Of a stretch of 35,056 nt of DNA, positions 1 to 6,694 are shown piece after piece; position 1 is the stretch's first letter; every line of letters begins with the position of its first letter. The DNA is taken from the IMG/VR virus record IMGVR_UViG_3300032236_000302, positions 1-35,056 of that record. One strand, 5' to 3'. The position numbers and the translations under genes were made by a program. Origin of the DNA: a virus. The notes below the pieces were generated by a model, which saw nothing but the letters and a program-made list of their open reading frames with translations, searched no databases and had not been told where the DNA came from.

Positions 1-123
1 CCACAACCCCGCAAGCCGCTGACGGATGAGCAAAAGAAAAGTATTGCTAGAAGGGCGTTTAAAGATATTTGTAAAGATTATCCTGTGCAAGACAGGATTA
101 TTCTTGTAATCAACGACATTGAA
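1..123. repeat. Terminal direct repeat, left copy
   Basis: These 123 bases are identical, base for base, to the last 123 bases of the window (34934-35056). The repeat is internal to one open reading frame that continues across both ends in the same frame, so joining the ends gives a closed circle of 34,933 bp. The length equals a k-mer value used by some metagenome assemblers, so it is more likely an assembly overlap of a circular or circularly permuted genome than a true packaged terminal repeat. Confidence 0.97.
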
Positions 124-153
124 GCCGCCCACGGCATAGGAGTTGACAAATGA
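1..153 (+). CDS. 3' end of junction-spanning PQPR-cassette protein
   Basis: This is the C-terminal part of the gene that begins at 34370; frame 1 is open from the first base and ends with TGA at 151-153. It encodes a PQPRKPLTDEQ segment, then a basic helix, and ends in GIGVDK. When the circle is closed the whole protein has 238 residues. The stop overlaps the start of the next gene (ATGA, 150-153), so the two are translationally coupled. The role is unknown; the EPVA...YTHPQPR...LTDEQ architecture is common in small phage and prophage proteins of proteobacteria without an assigned function. Confidence 0.85.
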   Translation, partial: PQPRKPLTDEQKKSIARRAFKDICKDYPVQDRIILVINDIEAAHGIGVDK

Positions 154-617
154 ATCAAAAAATGACTAAAAAATTGCTGTTTGAAAAAGTTGATTACAAC
201 GCGGAAACAGGTGTCTTTACATGGAAACGAAATGGCGATGTTGCTGGTTATCCAAAATCAAATGGTTACATGCAAGTAAGAATTGATGGCAAATATTATT
301 TGCTTCATAGGCTTGCTTGGTTGTATGTGTATGGAGAATTTCCATCAATGGATTTAGACCATATAAACCGTGTACGTTCAGACAATAGATTGTCAAATTT
401 AAGATTGGCAACTAAATCCACAAATCAACAAAACAGGTCGTTGCAAATCAATAACCAATCTGGTGTCTCAGGCGTTGTTTTTAACAAACAATGCAAAACA
501 TGGAACGCAAGAATAAAAGCAAATAAAAAATTAATTCATCTTGGTTCTTTCAAATCATTTGATGATGCTGTTATTGCTAGAAAAAAAGCCGAAGAATTAT
601 TATGGAGTAAGACATGA
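150..617 (+). CDS. HNH endonuclease with AP2-like C-terminal domain (copy 1)
   Basis: A 155-residue homing-type endonuclease. The central part has the HNH_3-like signature: HRLAWLYVYGEFP, then the DHIN metal-site motif, then DNRLSNLRLAT. The last 50 residues (SGVSGVVF...W.ARI...LGSF.S...A) have the layout of an AP2/ERF-type DNA-binding domain. The start ATG overlaps the preceding stop (ATGA) and has TAGGAG 7 bases upstream. The gene is clearly AT-richer than its neighbours, consistent with recent transfer as a free-standing mobile endonuclease. It is closely related to the gene at 33882-34373, and the two flank the junction gene. Target site and any nicking activity are inference. Confidence 0.88.
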   Translation: MNQKMTKKLLFEKVDYNAETGVFTWKRNGDVAGYPKSNGYMQVRIDGKYYLLHRLAWLYVYGEFPSMDLDHINRVRSDNRLSNLRLATKSTNQQNRSLQINNQSGVSGVVFNKQCKTWNARIKANKKLIHLGSFKSFDDAVIARKKAEELLWSKT

Positions 618-931
618 ACATTCCAAAAATTGAAGAAGCAATCACATTGCTATATCAAACATTCATTGAAGATCAAAACGTTGCCACTCAACGAGGCATA
701 GCAATTACAGCCATGAATGAAATGGTCAAGTTGCTTGGCGGAGATAATGTTATTGAAAAGATTGAAGTAGTCCCGTATTCAGCCAGACTTAGAACGCAAC
801 ATTTGTTTGAAGATAAATTACAACCCCGCACATGGGTTGGGCTGACACCAGAAGAACGGGATGAAATCTGTTTGGGGGATGAAAGCATCGCCCGAGACGT
901 TGAAGCCAAACTCAAGGAGAAGAACACATGA
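614..931 (+). CDS. Small PQPR-cassette protein A
   Basis: A 105-residue cytoplasmic protein of unknown function. The first 65 or so residues are unique and helical (IEEAITLLYQTFIEDQNVATQRG). The rest is the shared cassette: QPRTWVGLTPEER, an acidic stretch, then EAKLKEKN at the very end. The same cassette ends the next two genes. The start overlaps the HNH stop (ATGA) with GGAG 6 bases upstream. The codons for KLKEKN contain AAGGAG, which is the ribosome-binding site of the next gene. No catalytic motif is visible. Confidence 0.8.
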   Translation: MNIPKIEEAITLLYQTFIEDQNVATQRGIAITAMNEMVKLLGGDNVIEKIEVVPYSARLRTQHLFEDKLQPRTWVGLTPEERDEICLGDESIARDVEAKLKEKNT

Positions 932-1371
932 AAACCTGCGAATGTGGAGAACCAACCGATAGCTACAAATGCAGCCTGTGCCAAGCGGACGAGTCTGTTG
1001 GCCTAGCACCCAAGGCAGAGCAGGATGAGCCTGTGGCGTGGAACGAAGACCAAGCATACGCATGGGGCAGAGGTTGTTATGAAACCGCGCAAACACCAAC
1101 AACAAAATCATGGAAGCTCTTTGGGCAATTAACCCCAAGAGAGCAAGCGTACTGGGTTGCAAAAGCCGCATTTAAGCAATCCATTCCGCAACCCCGCAAA
1201 TGGGTGGGGCTGACGGAGGAAGATATGGAAACCGCAGAAGAGTTTGGGGTGAAAGAGTATCGCCAATGGAAATCAAAAATACGGGGACAGCAGATCACGC
1301 CGCAAGACAACCCGCAATGGCACATTTACAAAGCCATTGAAGCCAAACTCAAGGAGAAGAACAATGGATGA
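928..1371 (+). CDS. Small PQPR-cassette protein B with N-terminal Cys-rich segment
   Basis: A 147-residue protein. The N-terminus has four cysteines in two close pairs (CECGEP...CSLC), which looks like a small zinc ribbon. It is followed by a PKAEQDEPVAW module, a middle unique part, and the shared cassette PQPRKWVGLTEED ending in IEAKLKEKNNG. The start overlaps the previous stop (ATGA) and is served by AAGGAG inside the previous gene's last codons. A 31-bp stretch at 1008-1038 matches 34621-34651 in the junction gene with one difference, showing module exchange inside the operon. Function unknown. Confidence 0.8.
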   Translation: MKTCECGEPTDSYKCSLCQADESVGLAPKAEQDEPVAWNEDQAYAWGRGCYETAQTPTTKSWKLFGQLTPREQAYWVAKAAFKQSIPQPRKWVGLTEEDMETAEEFGVKEYRQWKSKIRGQQITPQDNPQWHIYKAIEAKLKEKNNG

Positions 1372-1579
1372 AATTACACGATTTGATATGGACATGGATG
1401 GATCAATGGAGCCATCAGAGCATGGTCAATGGGTTCGCTACGAAGATGTGCCACAACCCCGCACATGGGTAGGTCTGACACCAGAAGAACGAAGCAATTG
1501 TCGATATTGGGCGTGTGAAGATTTTGAAACATTTGGTCGTGCTATTGAAGCCAAACTCAAGGAAAAAAACAATGGATGA
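1364..1579 (+). CDS. Small PQPR-cassette protein C
   Basis: A 71-residue acidic protein: MDEITRFDMDMDGSMEPSE, then the shared cassette PQPRTWVGLTPEER and the tail AIEAKLKEKNNG. The chosen start (ATG at 1364) overlaps the previous stop by 8 bases (ATGGATGA) and has AAGGAG 7 bases upstream, encoded by the previous gene's KEK codons; the longer reading from 1337 lies inside gene B and is unlikely. The same 8-base overlap recurs at its own end, which suggests that this gene's 3' end and that of gene B derive from one duplicated segment. Function unknown. Confidence 0.75.
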   Translation: MDEITRFDMDMDGSMEPSEHGQWVRYEDVPQPRTWVGLTPEERSNCRYWACEDFETFGRAIEAKLKEKNNG

Positions 1580-1688
1580 TGATATTTGGAACATCATCAT
1601 GCTTTGCACAATCCTGTTTATGGGAGCAGGACTGTTTACATTTCTTGTGATTGTCTTGTTGGCGTTCTTTGATTTTTTAACTGATTAA
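1572..1688 (+). CDS. 38-residue single-span membrane peptide
   Basis: Reads MDDDIWNIIML, then a long hydrophobic stretch (CTILFMGAGLFTFLVIVLLAFF), ending FLTD. One transmembrane helix covers most of the protein. It starts in the 8-base ATGGATGA overlap with gene C. It is the last gene of the rightward operon, and its final 12 bases overlap the 3' end of the endolysin gene on the other strand. Similar in size and design to the peptide at 33779-33895. Function unknown; superinfection or membrane-modulating roles are possible but unsupported. Confidence 0.6.
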   Translation: MDDDIWNIIMLCTILFMGAGLFTFLVIVLLAFFDFLTD

Positions 1689-2273
1689 CACAGCATATGT
1701 TCTGCGTGTTAATGCAATTCGTTCAGCAAGTCCAAACGTGCCGCCATTGATTTTTTTGGTGACTGCTTCATCATTGCCAGCATCAGCCAAAACATTTAAG
1801 TTATGCGTTGACCAAAACCAACCAGCACTTAAAGCGGCATATTTTGGATCAGCCACCAAATCAGGATTAGATACAAGATCAACACCCAATGCCTGACCGC
1901 AATGATAATAGCTGTCGTGACCAGTAAGCTGAATACACCCGCGACCATGAAAGCGCCAACCATCACCGCTTTGCTCATCTCGATTTCCCATGCGGTTAGC
2001 GTAAACTTTATTTGCGATTTTGATTGGTTGGTGGGCATAGGCATTAGCAACATCCATTGGAAAGCGTTGAGGCCACAGTTTATTTAGCGTTTCAGCTTTG
2101 TAATTTAGGTTTTCTTGCAGCGTCTTAAAGTTGTTACATTCATGGGCGCATTGGCCAATAAATGATGCTTGCTGACGAGGCGTAGCAATTACAAATCGCG
2201 CAAAAGTTTCATTAAGCGCAGGCATCCATTCAATGCCAATTCCTAGCCGTTGGAGTTGTTCAACGTTTACCAC
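1677..2273 (-). CDS. GH19 chitinase-family endolysin
   Basis: A 198-residue peptidoglycan-degrading enzyme of the glycoside hydrolase 19 type used by many Gram-negative phages. Visible motifs are CAHECNNF with the likely catalytic acid Glu at about residue 45, LNYKAETL, and NRDEQSGDGWRFHGRGCIQLTG. There is no signal peptide, so release depends on a holin. I chose GTG at 2273 because GGGAG (2281-2285) lies 7 bases upstream; TTG at 2279 is the alternative but sits too close to it. It overlaps the end of Rz by 14 bases and is the last late gene. Confidence 0.93.
   Translation of the reverse strand: MVNVEQLQRLGIGIEWMPALNETFARFVIATPRQQASFIGQCAHECNNFKTLQENLNYKAETLNKLWPQRFPMDVANAYAHQPIKIANKVYANRMGNRDEQSGDGWRFHGRGCIQLTGHDSYYHCGQALGVDLVSNPDLVADPKYAALSAGWFWSTHNLNVLADAGNDEAVTKKINGGTFGLAERIALTRRTYAVLIS
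1687..1710. other. Imperfect inverted repeat at the convergence point
   Basis: AACACAGCA (1687-1695) pairs with TGCGTGTT (1703-1710) with one bulged base and a 7-base loop, just where the two convergent operons meet. Neither strand carries a proper T-tract after the stem, so it is only a weak candidate for a transcription stop or mRNA end protector. It lies inside the endolysin coding region. Confidence 0.3.
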
Positions 2274-2685
2274 GGACAATCTCCCTCATTTTTGTGTATT
2301 GGTCGATGCAGGCGTTGAGTTCAATGATGGCTTGGTCGCCGTCTCCTGTGATGGAAACAAGAGCTTCAGAAGTCGATCTGTCAAGTTCGGCTCGCGTTTC
2401 TGTATTTCCAGAGGCGGCACATCCAGACGGGGTGGTGACGTTGACGAACAGCCGCTTGTCACCAGAACGGATAGCATTAACAAGCTGAGAATTTTTATCT
2501 GCCAAAGATTTTTTGGCTTGGGCAAGTGCTGCATCTGCTTTTTCCTTTGCATCAGACATTTCTTGATTTTTTTGACCAATGACAAGAGCATCTTCAGTTT
2601 CCTTTTGTTTATATCCCTCATGGTGTCCATACTCATAGATACCCGCCAAAGCCATTAAAAAACCTAAGATGACCCAAGGATTCAT
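2260..2685 (-). CDS. Rz: Rz-like inner-membrane spanin
   Basis: A 141-residue type II membrane protein: N-terminal anchor (WVILGFLMALAGIYEYG), then a long charged helical region rich in Lys, Glu, Ala and Gln that would form the periplasmic coiled coil, and a Cys-containing C-terminal part. I prefer the second ATG (2685) because AAGGA is 6 bases upstream of it; the ATG at 2691 leaves no spacer. It lies between the holin-like gene and the endolysin, and a lipoprotein gene is embedded in its second half in another frame, which is the classical Rz/Rz1 arrangement for outer-membrane disruption. Confidence 0.85.
   Translation of the reverse strand: MNPWVILGFLMALAGIYEYGHHEGYKQKETEDALVIGQKNQEMSDAKEKADAALAQAKKSLADKNSQLVNAIRSGDKRLFVNVTTPSGCAASGNTETRAELDRSTSEALVSITGDGDQAIIELNACIDQYTKMREIVRGKR
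2286..2534 (-). CDS. Rz1: Rz1-like outer-membrane spanin lipoprotein, embedded in Rz
   Basis: An 82-residue lipoprotein nested out of frame within Rz. The chosen start MQHLPKPKNLW has AAGGA 8 bases upstream. It has a basic N-region, hydrophobic core (ILSLLMLSVLV) and lipobox VTSGC, with the acylated Cys near residue 29. The mature part is Pro-rich (SSTSPPRLDVPPLEIQKREP), typical of Rz1 proteins. It would pair with Rz to fuse inner and outer membrane in the last lysis step. Other in-frame ATGs lie further upstream but lack a good ribosome-binding site. Confidence 0.8.
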   Translation of the reverse strand: MQHLPKPKNLWQIKILSLLMLSVLVTSGCSSTSPPRLDVPPLEIQKREPNLTDRLLKLLFPSQETATKPSLNSTPASTNTQK

Positions 2686-2687
2686 GG

Positions 2688-3140
2688 TCATTCCTTGACT
2701 GATTGACGAGCCGCAGCCATAGCTTCACGTTCATGGTCTGGCTCAAGATAGTGAGGAGGCGTAGAAGGCGCAGGTGGAGCAGACCATTCAGCCACTTGGA
2801 TACTTTGGACAGGAGGCGCAACATAAGCGGCTGTGTTGGCTTTGGCAGCGTTCATCATGTCTTTGGCTTCGTTACTTACGCCCTTAGTCATAATGCCGCC
2901 CACACCGCCCACAATCAGCAGAACAATGTCGTTTAACATTTTTGTGTAGGCTTGGTCAATGGGGGCCATAGCCTTGATAGGCTGAGTCACAAACGTCACC
3001 GAATACAGCAACGCAAAAACAATAAACGCCAAAATCAGCGTAACAATAATGACCACAAAAGCCCGTACTCGGACTTCTATTTCATCGGCAGTTAGCCTGG
3101 CATTGTTGCTGGACAGGAGTTTGAGCAGGATTTCCTTCAA
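2688..3140 (-). CDS. Putative holin (two-span membrane protein)
   Basis: A 150-residue protein with two membrane spans: about residues 27-53 (AFVVIIVTLILAFIVFALLY) and about 70-88 (DIVLLIVGGVGGIM), followed by a long Pro/Ala-rich soluble C-terminus. Position directly ahead of Rz and the endolysin supports a holin role, namely timed permeabilisation of the inner membrane to release the signal-less endolysin. The start codon is TTG, with GGAG 7 bases upstream. It overlaps the upstream lipoprotein gene by 59 bases in another frame and meets Rz by ATGA. The holin call rests on context and topology. Confidence 0.65.
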   Translation of the reverse strand: MKEILLKLLSSNNARLTADEIEVRVRAFVVIIVTLILAFIVFALLYSVTFVTQPIKAMAPIDQAYTKMLNDIVLLIVGGVGGIMTKGVSNEAKDMMNAAKANTAAYVAPPVQSIQVAEWSAPPAPSTPPHYLEPDHEREAMAAARQSVKE

Positions 3141-3318
3141 TTTTTTTCTCCAAGATAGGTGCTACAAGGTACTCGGGGCAAGTCTGCGAAAAATCGCAAC
3201 GGGGATGCTGGCATTGTTCGTCTTTAAAATGCTCATATTGCTGGCAATAATATCTTGTACGATCTTCACACCCGTTAAGTATAAAGACAGCCAGAATAAG
3301 TATATAGTGCCGCATCAT
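3082..3318 (-). CDS. Cys-rich lipoprotein in the lysis cassette
   Basis: A 78-residue predicted lipoprotein: hydrophobic signal (YILILAVFI) and lipobox LNGC, then a short mature domain with six further cysteines (YYC, EQC, RC, TC, QQC, NC). Such a density suggests disulphides in the periplasm or outer membrane. Two adjacent ATGs open the frame; the second (3315) has the better spacing to AAGGA. It overlaps the upstream gene by ATGA and the holin-like gene by 59 bases. It is not the Rz1 partner, which is embedded in Rz. A role in lysis control or superinfection exclusion is possible but unproven. Confidence 0.65.
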   Translation of the reverse strand: MMRHYILILAVFILNGCEDRTRYYCQQYEHFKDEQCQHPRCDFSQTCPEYLVAPILEKKIEGNPAQTPVQQQCQANCR

Positions 3319-3617
3319 TTTTCCTTTTGTTCCTGCAATTCTTTCTCTAGCTTTTCCAGCTTTTGAATTTTACGATCCAAGCGTCTTTCAATTGCGCCCA
3401 ATCGTTTTTCTTGGTCAACCATCAAAAGAATACCCGCTGGCAAGCCAAGAAACAATGTCACAGATAAAACCACTACCCCAACGACAAACCAACGAGTATC
3501 GTCTCTCGCCATTTGAGCGATAGCAGCAGACCCCACATCCAAATTATTAGCATAAGAACTACCAGAACTTGAACCATTCTGTCTATTCGGTGGTTGCGTA
3601 ACAGGTCGCGTTGCCAT
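3315..3617 (-). CDS. Membrane protein with C-terminal coiled coil
   Basis: A 100-residue protein: a soluble Ser/Gln/Asn-rich N-terminus, one membrane span (WFVVGVVVLSVTLFLGLPAG), then a strongly charged heptad-like tail (RLDRKIQKLEKLEKELQEQK). It overlaps the preceding gene by 145 bases in a different frame. It sits among the lysis genes and resembles accessory holin or hemolysin-XhlA-like small membrane proteins in layout only. The ribosome-binding site is weak. Function unknown. Confidence 0.6.
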   Translation of the reverse strand: MATRPVTQPPNRQNGSSSGSSYANNLDVGSAAIAQMARDDTRWFVVGVVVLSVTLFLGLPAGILLMVDQEKRLGAIERRLDRKIQKLEKLEKELQEQKEK

Positions 3618-4225
3618 CGCTGGTTTCTTTCATGTCGCAGTTTTAATTCACGGGCGACAGCCTGCGCCTCCAATATCTCATCATACGTTATTAAAAAGTT
3701 TTCGTACATAGCCCCTAAACCTAAATCTTGAGGCGTTTCGTAAATCATGGCGTGTTTGACTTGCGCTTTCATCTCATGCAACTGCCAGCGTATTTCAATT
3801 AGGTCTATGGCGCTCTCAGCTACGTTGTCAGTAGTTTTGGATTCTTCCTCGACCCGCCTGCAATGTTCTTCTAGTTGTCTTTCAGCACTTAAATAGACTT
3901 TAAGATGCTCAAAAATGTTATGTACAGAATTTGCTTTAAATTCTTCGTAACTTAGCGGAGTTTTGCCAGTTTTTTTTGCAATTTGAACAACTGTGCTGCT
4001 TTCAACTTTTGTTGCCAGTTGGGGAACAGGCTTAACAAAGAGAGACTTAATCCACCCCCAAATACCCGTGACCTCTTTGTAAATAGCCTTGGCATCTTTA
4101 ATCCCTCCTTCAACCGTCTTTTTAAATTTGTCTATTTCTGCCTTGCCTTCAGACAGCATTTGACAGCCTGTGCGGATAGCAGACACCGCACTTTGAGCCA
4201 TCAGCAATAGACTAATTGGGTCAAT
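3473..4225 (-). CDS. Unknown late protein with C-terminal membrane segment; candidate ATT start
   Basis: A roughly 250-residue protein with a helical, charged body (IDKFKKTVEGGIKDAKAIYKEVTGIWGW) and a hydrophobic segment near the C-terminus (MVQVLVVLMLIIWMWGLLL). The natural-looking N-terminus IDPISLLLMAQSAV is preceded by GAGG, 5 bases, then ATT at 4225, overlapping the previous stop as ATTGA. ATG at 4201 is the nearest standard start but has no ribosome-binding site. The 3' part overlaps the next gene by 145 bases. It lies in the lysis region; homologues in similar phages, as far as I can recall, are unassigned. Confidence 0.6.
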   Translation of the reverse strand: MDPISLLLMAQSAVSAIRTGCQMLSEGKAEIDKFKKTVEGGIKDAKAIYKEVTGIWGWIKSLFVKPVPQLATKVESSTVVQIAKKTGKTPLSYEEFKANSVHNIFEHLKVYLSAERQLEEHCRRVEEESKTTDNVAESAIDLIEIRWQLHEMKAQVKHAMIYETPQDLGLGAMYENFLITYDEILEAQAVARELKLRHERNQRWQRDLLRNHRIDRMVQVLVVLMLIIWMWGLLLSLKWRETILVGLSLG

Positions 4226-4436
4226 GGTTGCCTCGCCAAACCGACAAGAAGAATCCAATAGCGGCAGAGATAGCCGATGCAATACCCATGACTACCCAAA
4301 ATCCGCCGCGACCTTTGTTGGCTAAAGCAACCAATTCCTCAAGTTGCTTTTCCATTTTGTCAATCTTTTTGTCCATATCTTGAACACGCTGCCACAAAAC
4401 ACCGTATTTCACAGGATCAATTTCAAAATCAGCCAT
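4221..4436 (-). CDS. Coiled-coil/membrane protein (holin-accessory type)
   Basis: A 71-residue protein: MADFEIDPVKYG, a coiled-coil region with regular Met/Ile/Leu heptads (MDKKIDKMEKQLEELVALA), then one membrane span (GFWVVMGIASAISAAIGFFL) and a short basic end. The layout resembles XhlA-type hemolysin/holin accessory proteins. The start is the ATG at 4436, two bases after the upstream stop; the longer reading begins inside the upstream gene. First gene of the lysis cluster in transcription order. Function inferred from layout and place only. Confidence 0.65.
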   Translation of the reverse strand: MADFEIDPVKYGVLWQRVQDMDKKIDKMEKQLEELVALANKGRGGFWVVMGIASAISAAIGFFLSVWRGNH

Positions 4437-4438
4437 GA

Positions 4439-4762
4439 TTAACCAATCCTGTACCAAGTTGAATTGGCAGACCGATACATATAACAAGCAAAACCACCAG
4501 CAGTAAATGCGGTCAAAGCATTTAACAAAGTCTGTCCAGTATTTGCGCTTAATGTCAAAGCTGTGATGATTTGAGTTGAAGCAACACGAACTTGCATCCC
4601 GTCTGTGGGTGATGCAGGCATGGTGACTGTACCTGTTGCCAATGTCCCTGATGGGTTAAATACAGTAACTGGCGAAGTTAATGTATATGAAAAACCAGTA
4701 GAAGGAGTTTGGTAATCATAAGGCCCACATGAGCCTTGGCTGCCATCAATAACCATTGTCAT
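4439..4762 (-). CDS. Short virion/fibre-type protein
   Basis: A 107-residue Ser/Thr/Gly-rich protein without membrane segment. It has the alternating, beta-rich composition of short phage fibre tips (FSYTLTSPVTVF, GMQVRVASTQ, ALTLSANTGQ, STWYRIG at the end). GAGG lies 6 bases before the ATG. It ends a block of fibre-related genes just before the lysis cluster. A tail-tip or receptor-contact role is inferred from composition and position; no catalytic motif is seen. Confidence 0.65.
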   Translation of the reverse strand: MTMVIDGSQGSCGPYDYQTPSTGFSYTLTSPVTVFNPSGTLATGTVTMPASPTDGMQVRVASTQIITALTLSANTGQTLLNALTAFTAGGFACYMYRSANSTWYRIG

Positions 4763-4770
4763 AGATCACC

Positions 4771-5196
4771 TCAAACGTTAGCGGTAATAGCAGTTTGCAC
4801 AGGTGCAACAGCATCACGCAAACCTTGCGTAGTGGTCGCAGCGGCAATCGCTGTACGGGCTGTTGTCAACAATGCCAGCCAATCAGAATCAGCCAGTTTA
4901 TTCTCAATGCCAGCGCCTGTGTTTGTTGCACGATGGCTTGCTTCACCTTTAGCCAAGGCGTTCAAGTTAGCTTGCTGTTGGGCAATAGCTTTGGTAATAT
5001 TTACAGTAACGGTTGAGCCGTTAAGTTCCCATGAATTGAAAAAGTCACCATCTGCATTAGGCAGGGTGCTATCGTCAACAATGACGGAATGATTGGGCGT
5101 GTCTTTTGTTTTGACCGCTTGAATGTCAAGCTCTCCTGTGGGTACGCAGACCGAGACGCCGCCGTTGTCGTTTGTGTAGAGGATTACTTGTGCCAT
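4771..5196 (-). CDS. Fibre-associated protein, tail-fibre-assembly-like
   Basis: A 141-residue protein with the N-terminus ILYTNDNGGVSVCVPTGELD and SVIVDDSTLP, a layout common in small phage proteins encoded next to fibres and often annotated as tail-fibre assembly or tail-tip proteins. The second half is helical and Ala-rich (ITKAIAQQQANLNALAKGEA). AAGGA lies 6 bases before the ATG. It could be an assembly chaperone or a minor structural protein; the sequence does not decide. Confidence 0.65.
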   Translation of the reverse strand: MAQVILYTNDNGGVSVCVPTGELDIQAVKTKDTPNHSVIVDDSTLPNADGDFFNSWELNGSTVTVNITKAIAQQQANLNALAKGEASHRATNTGAGIENKLADSDWLALLTTARTAIAAATTTQGLRDAVAPVQTAITANV

Positions 5197-5208
5197 GATG
5201 ATTCCTTT

Positions 5209-5607
5209 TTAGTTGCCGTGAACGGTAAAACAAACAATTGCTGGGTCATACTCTCCAGCAGACCTTTGATCTGTGACCATGTTAAAACTTGTTGTGGTAG
5301 GTGTTGTTCCCCAAGCAATAACAGCAACGCCACCATCATTGGTAGAGCTTTGAGCAAACATTGTTTGCGATATGCAATAGTTTGCATCTGATAACGCATT
5401 AGCAAAAGTAATTGTGTAATTACCCAACGAGTTTCTTGTTACGGAACTGACGTTATAACTTGCGTTACGAGTTCCAGAAGTGCCATTAAAGTTCACCCAA
5501 GCCAAAGCATTGGTGGTCACGCCGTTAGATTGCACCTTGATTACACCAGAACCGTCTGCGGTCTGGACTAATCCGTTTGATGGGGATGCGTTTAAAATTG
5601 TGGTCAT
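5209..5607 (-). CDS. Short fibre-type protein, paralogue of the next gene upstream
   Basis: A 132-residue beta-rich protein. The core AWVNFNGTSGTRN...YNVSSVTRN..GNYTITFANALSDANY matches the core of the 5617-6003 product (AWVQFNGSSG...FNISSVTR...AYTINFANALPDANY). This domain is common at the receptor-facing end of phage fibres. AAGGA precedes the ATG by 6 bases. The two genes are tandem duplicates that have diverged strongly in their last 45 residues, as expected for receptor-binding variation. Confidence 0.75.
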   Translation of the reverse strand: MTTILNASPSNGLVQTADGSGVIKVQSNGVTTNALAWVNFNGTSGTRNASYNVSSVTRNSLGNYTITFANALSDANYCISQTMFAQSSTNDGGVAVIAWGTTPTTTSFNMVTDQRSAGEYDPAIVCFTVHGN

Positions 5608-5616
5608 TGTGAGTCC

Positions 5617-6003
5617 TTAACGGAAAATGGCAACAGCGCCATAACTTGTGTCATAGTTTGTTCCACCAACTCCGTTATAAATTGAAATGCTTGATGAACT
5701 ATAACTAGTCATAAACATATAAAAATTTGATCCAGTTGAACCACCAGACATACTTGTAAATGAATAATTTGCATCTGGCAAAGCGTTAGCAAAGTTAATT
5801 GTATAAGCGCCTGTCCCTGTTCTAGTTACTGAACTAATATTAAAAGATGCTCTGATAACAGGACTAGCACCAGATGAACCGTTGAATTGCACCCAAGCAC
5901 GACACAAAGTACCAATCTGAGTACCTGATCCATCTTGAAATTGTGTAGGCGTTCCTGTCGTACTTGACTGAATAACGTCTGAGGCTAATGTTCCGTAACT
6001 CAT
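5617..6003 (-). CDS. Short fibre-type protein, paralogue of the next gene downstream
   Basis: A 128-residue beta-rich protein sharing the AWVQFNGSSG...SSVTR...YTINFANALPDANY core with the 5209-5607 product. The C-terminal half is Ser/Tyr/Gly-rich and variable (FMTSYSSSSISIYNGVGG). AGGAG lies 5 bases before the ATG. It probably forms part of a tail-tip or fibre-end complex; the direct attachment partner cannot be read from the sequence. Confidence 0.75.
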   Translation of the reverse strand: MSYGTLASDVIQSSTTGTPTQFQDGSGTQIGTLCRAWVQFNGSSGASPVIRASFNISSVTRTGTGAYTINFANALPDANYSFTSMSGGSTGSNFYMFMTSYSSSSISIYNGVGGTNYDTSYGAVAIFR

Positions 6004-6011
6004 GTTTTCTC

Positions 6012-6692
6012 CTACAAAACTACCCAGCGTGAACCGCTAGGAATTGTAACTGTAACGCCGCTTGCAATGTTGATTGGCCCAACACTCATCCCACCATTAT
6101 TTGCGTTTAATGTGAAATTGGCTGAAATTGTTTGATTGTTTTGGTAAACAACACCACTAGCAGAAGCTCCGCTAGATGCCCAATAAGACCCGTTCCATGT
6201 CTCAGGCAAACCAGTAGTTGAGTTGTACCCAATCAGACCGATGGTAGGAGCGCCTGGTCGTGTTGCTGTTGTCCAGTTGGTCAATCCAACGCCGTAAGTG
6301 CCGCCAATAATCCCTGTGCTGGTAATCGTAGCTACAACAGACGAGTTGTATTTGAAGTTAAGCGTTGTGCCAAGGGTAGACGGTGCAATCGAGAAATTAC
6401 CAAACGATGCGTTGCCGTTGCCAGGTGCATCAACTTGCACATCCCAAATCAGATTGTTGTTTACGTCATACACCTGCTGACGATACGAGCCAGTACCGTA
6501 AGCGATACATTGACCGTTTGCATCCAACACAATCGGATTGGTGTTAAGGGTATTCCCTGCATCATCCTGATATGTGTTTTTAAACGTGGTCGTGTTGGGG
6601 ATGTAATAGTAAACCTTGCCTGAAGCTAACGGGTTGCCGTTAGAGTCAATGAACTGCTGTTTACCATTGGGAAGGATTGCGTAGGTTGTCAT
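6012..6692 (-). CDS. Tailspike-type head-binding adaptor with short fibre C-terminus
   Basis: A 226-residue protein. The first 90 residues (FIDSNGNPLASGKVYYYIP..., TYQDDAG, NPIVLDANGQC, YRQQVYDVNNNLIWD) have the pattern of P22-tailspike-like head-binding domains that fix spikes or fibres to the virion. The C-terminus (TISANFTL...GPINIASGVTVTIPSGSRWVV) is a small fibre-end module that also closes the product of 11428-11694. There is no catalytic spike domain between the two, so this is likely an adaptor or short fibre. AGGAC precedes the ATG by 7 bases. Confidence 0.75.
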   Translation of the reverse strand: MTTYAILPNGKQQFIDSNGNPLASGKVYYYIPNTTTFKNTYQDDAGNTLNTNPIVLDANGQCIAYGTGSYRQQVYDVNNNLIWDVQVDAPGNGNASFGNFSIAPSTLGTTLNFKYNSSVVATITSTGIIGGTYGVGLTNWTTATRPGAPTIGLIGYNSTTGLPETWNGSYWASSGASASGVVYQNNQTISANFTLNANNGGMSVGPINIASGVTVTIPSGSRWVVL

Positions 6693-6694
6693 GT

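Noticed and set aside
1-123. True packaged direct terminal repeat (T7-like)
   Set aside because: Genome style is P22-like, the repeat lies within a coding gene and its length equals a common k-mer size, so an assembly overlap is more likely.
1337-1363. Longer start of the third cassette gene at 1337
   Set aside because: It would extend into gene B in another frame without a ribosome-binding site; the ATG at 1364 has AAGGAG at proper distance and a typical overlap.
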